A DNA stretch of 64,000 nt from Leucaena leucocephala (taxonomy: Eukaryota; Streptophyta; Magnoliopsida; Fabales; Fabaceae). Positions 12,317 through 21,748 of this stretch are shown in pieces; the stretch's first letter is position 1, and the number at the start of each line of letters is the position of its first letter. The stretch covers positions 25,418,962-25,482,961 of the forward strand of contig CM073522.1 in NCBI GenBank assembly GCA_037074615.1, in the 5' to 3' direction. Both the position numbers and the translations under genes were made by a program. The notes beneath the pieces were generated by a model, which ran no database searches, had not been told where the DNA came from, and was given only the letters and a program-made list of their open reading frames with translations.

Positions 12317-13070
12317 TCATGTTTTAGTGGTTTACTTGACCAAACCCCTACAAAAATGATAGCTATAAAAGTGGCGCTAAATTTGTAGCAGTTGCTTACA
12401 ACTAAACCGCTACAAAATACTGACTCAAAATGGGCTCAGTCAAAGCGCTGTAACTTTGTGGCAATTTTGTCATAAAACTGCTAGAAAATATATATTTTGT
12501 TGCAGTTCTCTTTAACCGCTACTAAGTAACCAATGCATAATGAGGTTCTTTTGTAGTGTCAAGAAAGACAATTCGAGTTGTGCACTTTATTGCTTTAATT
12601 CGGTTTGAATTTGATGACCCTAAGAAACTATATATATTGGTCTTTCATTAGTCACATATTTAGCTCAGAGAAGATATAACGTGTCAATATGTGATGGTTC
12701 GAAACCATCGATTATATACAAAAATAACCGTCACATATCAACAATTTTGTAATTGTAAATGGATTCTTTTATGATACAAAAAGGAATACATGGTCACATT
12801 TGTTAGTTTCAAAAGGTTATAAATATGCTATAGGAAAATTGTAAATCCATAGAGACCATTAAAAAAAATAGATTATTTCAATTTACAAATGCTAAATTAA
12901 AGTTCAAAGTTATAAAGCATTTCCATTGTAAATTTCTAAAGGTTAGAAACTGAGTTGTAAATCCTAAAAAACCTTATGTAAATGGATTGTTTTATCACAT
13001 AACAGGCTCTCTTTGTGATTCGAAATATACCTGAAATACATTAGTAATATAAAATCAAATCTTGATTGGC

Positions 13071-13101
13071 GCGCGCGCGCGCGCACATATATATATATGG
13101 T
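13071..13101. repeat. (CG)n/(AT)n microsatellite
   Basis: An uninterrupted GC run merges through CACA into an (AT)n run. In copy 2 the corresponding tract at about 24695-24722 is shorter and interrupted. Confidence 0.85.
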
Positions 13102-13589
13102 ATTATTTGAATTAAAGGAAGAAATGGTAGTTACTAGGAGTTGGTTCTGGGCAATTAAGAGCTGGTAATTTGATTGATAGACTTTTTCTCCTTTTGAATA
13201 TTCTATCTGGCTGGTTATTTCGAATATATATATATAAGTATATTATTTATAAAAAAAAAAATAGTTTTTCTAATGCTCAAGATATTTTCTAGAAGTATCA
13301 CCAGGCCAACTATAAATTGACTTTTATAATACTTGAGATGTTGAAGGGTTATGACAAATACACACGCCTTTTTCTAATTAGCGTAGGGCGTGTTTTTGTG
13401 TCTCAGCTCCAAGCCTCCAATCACTATTTTCCGCGTCCCTCCCCTCGTACGTTGACTGTTTCAAAGTTTATTACAACTTAATGTAAAATGCGAGCTTATA
13501 ACATAATTTATTTTCTATATTTTATAATGTTTAGAATATCATGTTGGTCAGTTGGGGTAATATTATCTCTACAAGTACGGAGTATAATA

Positions 13590-13852
13590 CTTCTCCGGTC
13601 TTTAATATAAGACCTAATTAGACAATTGTTCTTACCCTAAATATAATATCTATTCCTATATTTATCAATTTTTTTTCAAATTACCTTTATTAATACTCTT
13701 AATAATAATCAAGTAAGAGAGGGAGAGGGGGAAAGTTAAGAAAGATGATTATGGTATTTTAAAATAATATGTCATATTAACTAAATTAACTAACTTCTTT
13801 AAGTTATGGGTGCCAAATAAGTTCTAGGTTAATATATTAGTCCTCTGTAATG
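13590..13852. mobile_element. Stowaway-like MITE upstream of ASR gene 1
   Basis: It starts CTTCTCCGGTCTTTAATATA after a TA dinucleotide, the same terminus as the MITE inside the ASR intron, and continues with the same internal order (TATTTATCAA, AATAATCAAGTAAGAGAGGG, GTCATATTAACTAA). The right end is degraded near 13850. The copy-2 counterpart at about 25318-25570 has lost the left terminus. Confidence 0.6.
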
Positions 13853-14359
13853 TATTCGATAGATGGAGGATCCAATCACCTGTTTTAGTCATGGGGAAGG
13901 GCCTCTAATGCCCTTTGTAATGCTCCAACCTGTCAAATTACCTTTCTACGACTGCTGAGAGCAGACATCACTGAAATTTTTTAACTGTTTCTGTTATGTT
14001 TTCCTTGTAGTGCAACTTTTAAGCTATGATCTTGCGCTAGTAATCAACAGAGACATAGAAAGTGATGTGGTCATCATACTTTCTAATTGAAATCTAAAGA
14101 TATATATATGTATATATATAAGGTGGCCAAAAATAAAAAGTATATGTATTATTGTAAAAGAAAACTTGAGAATTAATTAATTTGCAAATTAAAACACACG
14201 GCTTGCTTCAATTTTTTTACTAAAACGCGGCATGTTGTTTCTTAATTCGTAAGTTTTTCGCAGGTGTATTTTGACTATTTCATGTTTCACACATGGCCTT
14301 GCAAACAAATATTAATAATGTTGACTTAATCAATAAGAAATTATCAACAAAAATAGAAT

Positions 14360-14367
14360 TATAAATA
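14360..14367 (+). promoter_or_regulatory. Probable TATA box, ASR gene 1
   Basis: TATAAATA lies 113 bases before the ATG and is retained at the same relative place in the second copy. This would give a 5' UTR of roughly 80 bases. Confidence 0.6.
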
Positions 14368-14479
14368 TAGCTTAGCTTCTCACATAAATCGTCAACACCC
14401 AAAGCAGCAAAACAGACATCATTCTCATCTGATATACCTTCCCTTTCTACGATCCGTCTTCTTGTATTAACAAACCACC

Positions 14480-15196
14480 ATGTCCGAAGGCCACCACTAC
14501 CACCACCACCACCATGACCACCGCCAGCACAAAGAAAATCCGGCCGGTGAGATTGATTACAAGAAGGAAGAGAAGCACCATAAGCATAAGGAAAAACTCG
14601 GAAAATTGGGAGCCGTTGTTGCTGGCGCCTTCGCATTGGTAAATAATACTCCTTCAGTTCTTAATATAGTCTCTAATTGGAGAATTTATTTTGATCCTAA
14701 ATATAAAATATATTTTTTATTTTTATCAAGTTTTTTTCTAAATTGCCCCTATTGATACTCCCTCAATAATAATCAAATAAAAGAAGGAGGGGGAATTAAA
14801 GAAGATGATTAGGGTATATTAGACAAAACATGTCATATTAAGAAACTCAACTAACTTCCTTAATCTAATCAAATTAATTAAATAGATCATATATTAAAGA
14901 CCGGAGAAGTATATATATAATATCATTGATAACCACAAATTAATTAATCTTCAGTTAAATCAATAATCATTATTCATAATTCTTAATTATAATGAAACTG
15001 TTGGTTGCAGCATGAGAAGAAGAAGGCGAAGAAAGACCCAGAACATGCACACAGTCACAAGATAAAGGAAGAGATTTCGGCGACTGTTGCAGTTGGAGCA
15101 GCAGGATATGCGTTTCATGAGCACCACAAGAAGAAAGAAGCAAAGAAGGAATATGAAGAGGCTCATGGAAAGAAGCACCATCGCTTCTTTCATTGA
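14480..15196 (+). CDS. ASR: ASR (abscisic acid, stress, ripening) protein, copy 1
   Basis: Two exons, 14480-14638 and 15011-15196, joined in phase 0 with GT (14639) and AG (15010) borders, give 114 residues. The first exon encodes a His-rich N-terminus (residues 5-17) and then NPAGEIDYKKEEKHHKHKE; the second encodes HEKKKAKKDPEHAHSHKI, a small hydrophobic ATVAVGAAGYAF patch and a Lys/His-rich tail ending GKKHHRFFH. This is the full ABA/WDS domain (PF02496), and the intron position after AFAL is the one known in ASR genes. ASR proteins are small, intrinsically disordered, zinc-binding proteins of nucleus and cytosol that act as chaperones and transcription modulators in drought, sugar and ABA responses. 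The His clusters fit metal binding. The ATG follows an in-range TATA box. A MITE fills most of the intron. The gene looks intact. Confidence 0.95.
14649..14909. mobile_element. Stowaway-like MITE in ASR gene 1 intron
   Basis: The element is 261 bp and flanked by TA (14647-14648 and 14910-14911). Terminal inverted repeats are CTCCTTCAGTTCTTAATATA at the left and, read inward from the right, CTTCTCCGGTCTTTAATATA. It starts ten bases after the exon 1 boundary, so it makes up most of the 372-bp intron. The same insertion is in copy 2, so it predates the duplication. Confidence 0.8.
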
Positions 15197-15211
15197 TTTT
15201 AACTTCACATG

Positions 15212-15215
<4 letters not shown>

Positions 15216-15251
<36 letters not shown>
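15216..15251. repeat. (AT)18 microsatellite in ASR gene 1 3' UTR
   Basis: A 36-base AT repeat begins 20 bases after the stop codon. Copy 2 has 40 bases at 26926-26965. Confidence 0.95.
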
Positions 15252-15253
<2 letters not shown>

Positions 15254-15325
15254 ATTTGGGGAGCTCAACTTCTTGTTTAATTAATTTGTTCTGTTCTGTA
15301 CTATATATGCTCTTACTGATTCACA

Positions 15326-15373
15326 CAAGGTATTGCGCTACTTTTTGTTCCCCAACAAAGTAGTAATACCTTG
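15326..15373. other. Conserved hairpin downstream of ASR gene 1
   Basis: CAAGGTATT…CTACTTT pairs with AAAGTAG…AATACCTTG, giving a 16-bp stem with a small internal loop and a 12-base apical loop, about 130 bases after the stop. It could lie in the 3' UTR or act at the transcript end. The same structure is present at 27040-27087. Confidence 0.7.
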
Positions 15374-15914
15374 CAGTATTAGGAGAGGACACGAAAGAAC
15401 AAATTAGGAGAGAAGTTGAATTCACATTTTATAGTCTGTACTTTTGGATTATTAATTTGTTTGTGTATTTATATGTGACATTTGTACAAATCGAGTTTAA
15501 TAATATATGTGTGATTAATTTTATTTGTCTCTATAGACAGTGCACTGGCTAGGAATTTTTGTGTGTATATATGACATTATGTTTGATAATGCCTGTTACC
15601 AGTTTCAGTGAAATTATTTATGAAAATACCTCAAAAAGGATTTATTTGTCCAAAACAATTTTGGGGTGAAATTTTAAGAAAATAAAGGAGATCATAATTA
15701 TTAAAATTATATAATGGCCGAGAAAATTAAAGAAATTATGAAGAATCATTATTTTAAGAAATTAGTTTATGAAGGATTTTATTTCTCATAAATAGTTATA
15801 AATAATTTTAAATCTTAGAAATCATTAGTCATTGGTTTAAGCTAGAATTGTAGTGGATATTTTATCCTATGCAAACTGATTTGAAATGGTTGAGAAATGA
15901 TCACTACAAAAAAA

Positions 15915-16245
15915 ATGACTTTCAGCGGTGACAAAAGTCGCCGCTGAAGGTACAAAAGTCGCCACTGAATACCTTTAACGGGGACAAAAAGTCACAGCTA
16001 AGTAGCTGCCTATGAGATTGTCGCCTATATACATTAGTGGCGACAATTAAAAGTCGCCACTAAATGTCAACAATTAGCGACGATAAAATAGTTGCAGCCT
16101 AAAGATTAATCTGCGGCGACAATAGATGAATCTACAGTGATAGAAAAGTCGCCGCCTAAAGCTGAATCTACGGCTACAAAATAGTCGGCGTCTAAAGATG
16201 AATCTGCAAGTTGAATCTGCAGCAACAACTTTGTCGCCGCTAAAA
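15915..16245. repeat. CACTA left subterminal repeat array (TCGCCGCTGAA)
   Basis: About ten variants of the motif GTCGCCGCTGAA/TTCAGCGGCGAC occur in both orientations. The right-hand counterpart lies at 19195-19370 and 20170-20400. In characterised CACTA elements such arrays bind the TNPA-type protein; that role here is inferred from the family. Confidence 0.8.
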
Positions 16246-16689
16246 GTTTATATTATTTTTTAATTTTTTTCTATATAATTTTTCTTATATCAAAATTTGC
16301 AAATGTTGGGAGTCAATAAATGCATAGTTATGAAATCTTTAATGTCACATGGAAGTCGATTATTTTATAACTTACAAATTCATCTAAATTGCTAGGTAAT
16401 ACTGAGGCCAAAAATACAAAGCAATGTTTGAAGGCGGGAGAATAAACAATCTATTAGATATTTCAATATAAATAAATCTAAGCTCACATCAGCACTACAG
16501 AAGACAGAAGGGACTAATCTACTATGGTATAAACAAGCCTAACTTTGCATCCTTCATAAAAAGAAGTCACAACTCAACCAAATATCTACCGTAGCTTATG
16601 GTCTGTAAGCAGTTGGAAGAATTATGAAGACCCGATTGGATGACCCACATGCCTCTAAGTTCTGCACGTGTCAGATTATTTGCCAATAT

Positions 16690-18985
16690 GGTCAACAAGC
16701 ATCATCATCATCTTTCTTTGCTTCGTCATCCCCAGCATTATCGGCTTCCTCTTCTTCTTCCTCATCAGACATGTTATTAATCACCTCTGTTATTATATCC
16801 TTTACCTCTGCCTTTCTATGCATTAAATCCACACCAAAGTGGGTACTTGACACAATTTCATCATATCATAGTTGAGTTCAAATAAATCATTTATCCATGG
16901 GAAGGGGCTGGGGAAGGCAAAAGAACTTGGTTAATAGAAAAGGTCATACCAAGTTGCCAAAGGATATCAAATAAAGTTGCTTGCATGAAAAGAAGGAGAA
17001 AATATTACAAGCTTATAGAATCTCAACCATTATTGAACAAAAGAATAATGGCATGGAAGACCACTTACGGTATTGAAATCTACTTCCTTCGAAATATCAA
17101 CAACTACTGCATGCATATCCTCTCTATTAGGCTCCGCCTTGGCCTTCTTGCCACTTTTGCCTTTTCCAAATTTGGCATCAGAGAAAAGAGGATGATTAGT
17201 AGGAGAAACAATGGCACAAAGACATTCCTAAAAGTATAAATGGATAGTTGTCCAAAAAGTAACTATAAATGGGTAAAACATTACAAAATAACAAATTTAT
17301 TAAGCATGAAACAAGTTCTCATATAGGATGAAGATTGCTTTGACTTGGAAGGGGTAGCAGAAGCATTTTCATGTTCACTAGCAGATTTCTTTGAAGTTGA
17401 CTTTTTTTATGTTTTTACAGAGCTCTTGGTAGCCTTGGCAGTGGCTGTCTTCTTTACAGGTGTGGCTCTATCTTCAGTTTTACCAACTAAACTCTTATCT
17501 TTAGCCTTTTTAGAAGGATGCTTCTGAGCCTTGGGTTTATCTTCCTCTTCATCTAATTTATTTTGCTCTTGATCACTTTCATCATTTGGATATGAAACAT
17601 CTTCATCATCCTCAGAATCATTTTTTGCATCTGAAGGTTAAGCTTTATCATCCTCCTCATCAACCTCAGAAGACGGTTTACGCTTTTTCCCAACTTGTGA
17701 ACTCTGTTTTTGTTTCTACAAGCACATATGCATATGAAAAGGAAGTAAAATTAATTTGAAGAATATCCGCTTTAACATGATTAGAGAAAACACAAACTTA
17801 GATTTCAAAGGATCAAGGACTGCATCATCCACTAAAGTCTATATGATTCTAAATTGAAGTAACACCAACAAATAGTTTACATATCCAAATCATAAAGCAA
17901 ACAATCCATAAGTAATCATGGTGCAGCAGTTGTTCCAACCATCTTTTCCTTATCTGGTTGCTGGTGACTGCCAACAATTTATGGCAGCTTATTTCCATTT
18001 TTTATTCTTTGCTTTGACATGCACTGTATTAATTTTCTTTCTTCTTCAGCTGTTTTGTATCTAGGATTCCAGTAGTCTCTTCACTTGCATGAATAAAATA
18101 GACTTCAGAGTGCAATCTGTGAGTTCAGTTCATAGTATCAGAATGCTACTGGCCTCATCAATTTTATGCCAAAAATAATTTCCCATTAACCTCAAAGAAA
18201 GACAAGGACAAAGCACACACTAATATGCTGTCCTAGCTAAGTCGAGGGGTGTCCAAAAATATACCAGTGAAAAAGAATTTTCACCTATACTTAACTATTT
18301 CCTACCTTGATGAATCAAAAACCAACAATCAAGTTAAAACAGATGCAAGAGAACAAACTGCAAGATTGATGGATAACAAAACCAAGAATCTAGCATTGGA
18401 ACACACCTTGCTAGATGTTTCAATAGATGCTTCTGTAGAAGCTTTGCTTGGTGTTAACTTACTCCTTAAATAAACAGTTACCACAGCTACAAGTTAGTAA
18501 CAGCACGAGATATTGAAATGTTTTAGGAAAAAAAATGATATAAGACTCGTTACAATTCACCAGCAGAGTTAAATAGAATCAAGCAGATGTTCATATGGTA
18601 AACAAAAAAAAACTCATTTTCAACCTACACGAATCCAGAAAACTGACCAATAATCCTCTTCAAAGTCTGCGCCTACACAGGAAACCAAATCACTAATATT
18701 CAATGAACAGCCATAGGTTTAGATAGTTCACAGAAAATTAGTGAAGAAAAGGCACAACTTTTCGCTACAAGACGCACAAAGTTCGTGGAACGACCATTTG
18801 GAATGTCCTTATCGTCAGCTTCAACTTCGTCCCCCTCATCTTCCTCCTGTTCTTGCTCGTCCTCCTGCTCCCCATCCATATCTCCTTTATGGTCCTCATC
18901 ATCTTGTTCCCCATCCTTCTCTCCTGTGTTGTCCTCTGGTTCTTCATCTTTCTCTGCCGTATTGTCATCATCCAAATCCATCCCA
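16690..18985 (-). pseudogene. Captured DEK-type chromatin protein gene fragment
   Basis: On the minus strand, exon-like pieces appear in DEK order. An acidic N-terminus lies at 18981-18785. TLKRIIGQFSGFVW (about 18670-18620) matches the DEK/SAP-like domain. A Lys/Ser and acid-rich middle with KKRKPSSEVDEEDDKA lies at 17690-17330. GKGKSGKKAKAEPNREDMH and VVDISKEVDFNT are at 17180-17075, FDILWQLG at about 16960, and HFGVDLMHRKAEVKDII then NNMSDEEEEEEA at 16840-16740 form the DEK_C domain. Intron-like DNA lies between the pieces, so genomic DNA was captured rather than a cDNA. Stops and frame changes break the acidic part and middle exon. In plants DEK proteins bind DNA and histones in chromatin. 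The piece is wholly inside the CACTA element; expression is unknown. Confidence 0.7.
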
Positions 18986-19194
18986 ACTTTCTACTCCGCC
19001 TCTGCTCGTCATGTGGATTTGCTTCTTTGTTCTCTTCAGACTCGGCTGAAACCTTAAGATTGAACCATTAGGGAATCGTAAAATTATGCGCGGACAAAAT
19101 AAAGCTGAGGCGCGCTCAAACACCGCCTGTTTCAAATTTGATGCCAAAATTGTGAGCGAGCCTCCCTCGCTCATACTTATTGACCTTGCGGTAA

Positions 19195-20400
19195 CGTAAA
19201 AAAGTCGCCGCTGAAAGTTTTACTTTCAACGACGACACAAGAAGTCGTTGCTGAATGTTCATTTTCAGCGGCGATAATTTTGTCGCCGCGGAATGTCCAC
19301 TTTCAGCGGTGACTATTTTGTTGCCGGTTAATGTCCACTTTCAGCGAGACTAATTTGTCGCCGCTGAATGTCTTCCTTTTCCTAAATAATTTTTATAAAA
19401 TAATCCACTTAATAAAATAACGATATTTTTTCCCCCAATAGCTTCTACAACTTATTAGAGAAGTTTTGTAAAATTTTCTAGGCAAATGATAACTTCTAAC
19501 TATTTTTCTTAAATTTTCAAAGAAAATAGGCATTTAATTTTTGAAAAATAACTATTAAATCTTTTGGGTTTCTTTTGGGAAGATAAACTCTTTCACAATT
19601 TTCTAAACCTTCAAAATACTCATTTTATGATTTTTCCTTCATTTTCTTAACTCTAAAATATTTTTAATGATTATTCTTTCCTTTGTTCTTTCTCTAAAAT
19701 TTCATTTTTTTTAATTTTAGAAAACCATTCTTGAACTCAATAATACCTTATAAATCATTTTTATAAAAGTTGGGATATGCAACAGTAATTAAGAATGCAT
19801 GTATGTATTTTAGCAACAGAGGGTATATGCAATGGTAATTAAGAATGTATGTATATATTTTACGTCTATTCTTTCTTTCGATCTCTCAAACATACATCTC
19901 CTTCTCTATCTCCTCCCCCACATTGTCTCTAACACACATGTACTAACTCTCACGCTTATTGATACACATTTATAATATCTCTCTCATGCACATACCCCTG
20001 CTTCATCTCCTTCTTTCGTAGACATTACATTATTATCTGTATAATCTCTCCTTAATACAATAACATGTGAAACTTCTTTATTTATTATTTAAAAATGATA
20101 TTATTCAATAATTTAATTATATATATTAGATAGTTGCTTCATACCCCACTGATTTTGAAAAAAATGTATACAGAATTTTAATGTCGCTGCTGAATCATAC
20201 CTTCTGCGGCAACAAGAAATTGTCACCGCAGAAACTGTAGACTTTCTGCTGTGACACATGTATGTCGCCGCAGAAAAGTGGAGCAAAATTTTTTCATCAT
20301 TGACCTTCTACTGCGACAAAAAAAGTCGCCACTGAAAGTATATTTTCAGCGGCGACTTTTAATGTTGCCGCTGAAAAGTTATCGCCAAAACTAAATTTTT
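19195..20400. repeat. CACTA right subterminal region with TCGCCGCTGAA arrays
   Basis: Two clusters of TTTCAGCGGCGA/TCGCCGCTGAA motifs (19200-19370 and 20170-20400) flank about 800 bp of AT-rich filler with no coding potential. The last cluster runs to within 20 bases of the terminus. Confidence 0.8.
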
Positions 20401-20411
20401 TTATAGTGGAT

Positions 20412-21093
20412 GGCTGAATCTTGAAAAAAAATTCTAGATTTAGTGATGCTATTGTTTGAAACATTTTTATTTGAGGCTAGAGTGTATATGTGCTAATTAT
20501 TTGGATGATATAAGTGTTAACCTTGGAAGCTTCAAGAGTTCCAATGTTTTAGGGAAAATTTCAATTGCGGACCTCTCTAGGAAATTAACTTCCATATGTC
20601 CCAAAAATTATGAAATTTTACTGTACCCCAGGATTAAAATGAAATTAAACTTTGTGGGTCAAAAGGCATTGATGCCCTTGTTCTTCTTTTTTTTCAGCCT
20701 AATTTACAACTATAATTAATTTACAAATTTACAACTCCTCATCAAGAAATTTACAACACCATAAAAGGAAATTAACAACTCCCAGACCCTCTTGACACCC
20801 CAAAAGGTTGATGCCCACGAAACCATCAAACCCATTCAATCTTATAGCGAGAAAAAAAATATATGTAACAAACTTGGGTCTCTACTTTACATCTTTATTT
20901 CTTTATATGTCATTGTAAATTTCTTTATTAGTTGTCATAAATTTGATAATTATAGTTGTAAATTAGATTTGGAATATGAAAAATGAGATTTATTAATTCC
21001 CTTATTGTTGTTGTAAAGTTCTTTGTGTTGTTGTAAATTTGCAATTTTAGTTGTAAATTATGCTGAGAATATAAGAAATAGGAGTTGTTAATT
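20412..21093 (+). other. Downstream part of duplication copy 1, no convincing gene
   Basis: This is sequence 3' of the ASR unit, almost identical to 27619-28305. Two short open frames (20456-20719, 87 codons; 20792-20986, 64 codons) are conserved between copies, but simply because the DNA is. I recognise no domain. From about 20870 on it consists of degenerate GTTGTAAATT-rich repeats. Confidence 0.6.
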
Positions 21094-21105
21094 GCAATTT
21101 TAGTT
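21094..21105. other. 12-bp filler at tandem-duplication junction
   Basis: Copy 1 ends at 21093 and copy 2 begins at 21106. The twelve bases between them, GCAATTTTAGTT, are identical to 21041-21052 just upstream, which suggests template-copied filler DNA. Confidence 0.8.
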
Positions 21106-21748
21106 TCATGTTTTAGTGGTTTACTTGACCAAACCCCTACAAAAATGATAGCTATAAAAGTGGCGCTAAATTTGTAGCAGTTGCTTACAACTAAACCGCT
21201 ACAAAATACTGACTCAAAATGGGCTCAGTCAAAGCGTTGTAACTTTGTAACAATTTTGTCATAAAACTGCTAGAAAATATATATTTTGTTGCAGTTCTCT
21301 TTAACCTCTACTAAGTAACCAATGCATAATGAGGTTCTTTTGTAGTGTCAAGAAAGACAATTCGAGTTGTGCACTTTATTGCTTTAATTCGGTTTGAATT
21401 TGATGACCCTAAGAAACTATATATATTGGTCTTTCATTAGTCACATATTTAGCTCAGAGAAGATATAACGTGTCAATATGTGATGGTTCGAAACCATCGA
21501 TTATATACAAAAATAACCGTCACATATCAACAATTTTGTAATTGTAAGTGGATTCTTTTATGATACAAAAAGGAATACATGGTCACATTTGTTAGTTTCA
21601 AAAGGTTATAAATATGCTATAGGAAAATTGTAAATCCATAGAGACCATTAAGAAATAGATTATTTCAATTTACAAATGCTAAATTAAAGTTCAAAGTTAT
21701 AAAGCATTTCCATTGTAAATTTCTAAAGGTTAGAAACTGAGTTGTAAA

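Larger units (their letters stand above)
15902..20408. mobile_element. Non-autonomous CACTA element, 4507 bp, with captured gene
   Basis: The termini are CACTACAAAAAAAATG at 15902 and …TTTTTTTATAGTG at 20408, flanked by the 3-bp target duplication GAT (15899-15901, 20409-20411). The uninterrupted site GAGAAATGATGGCTGAATC is present in the duplicate at 27611-27627, which fixes both ends. Subterminal regions are packed with TCGCCGCTGAA motifs in both orientations. I see no TNP1/TNP2-type transposase, so it would depend on a partner. The interior carries a fragmentary DEK gene on the minus strand. It lies about 700 bp downstream of ASR gene 1. Confidence 0.92.
12317..21093 (+). repeat. Tandem duplication copy 1 (contains ASR gene 1)
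   Basis: From TCATGTTTTAGTGG at 12317 the sequence matches copy 2 from 21106 nearly base for base, ending at GGAGTTGTTAATT (21093 and 28305). Once the CACTA insertion (4507 bp plus 3-bp duplication) is subtracted, the unit is about 4.27 kb. It includes the ASR promoter, both exons, the intron MITE, the 3' hairpin and about 700 bp of downstream sequence. Differences are few substitutions, microsatellite length, small indels and the two transposon insertions. Confidence 0.93.

Noticed and set aside
14280..14636. 118-codon minus-strand frame opposite ASR exon 1 (and its copy at 25994-26344)
   Set aside because: It is the antisense shadow of the conserved ASR exon; the His and Lys codons read as other residues. 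No independent evidence for a gene.
14987..15268. Minus-strand frames opposite ASR exon 2, with a Tyr-Ile repeat from the (AT)n tract
   Set aside because: Shadow frame of the ASR exon and microsatellite; the same holds for 26686-26982.
20456..20986. Two short plus-strand frames conserved in both duplication copies (also 27668-28198)
   Set aside because: Conservation is explained by the recent duplication of the DNA; no recognisable domain, and the tails are repeat sequence.
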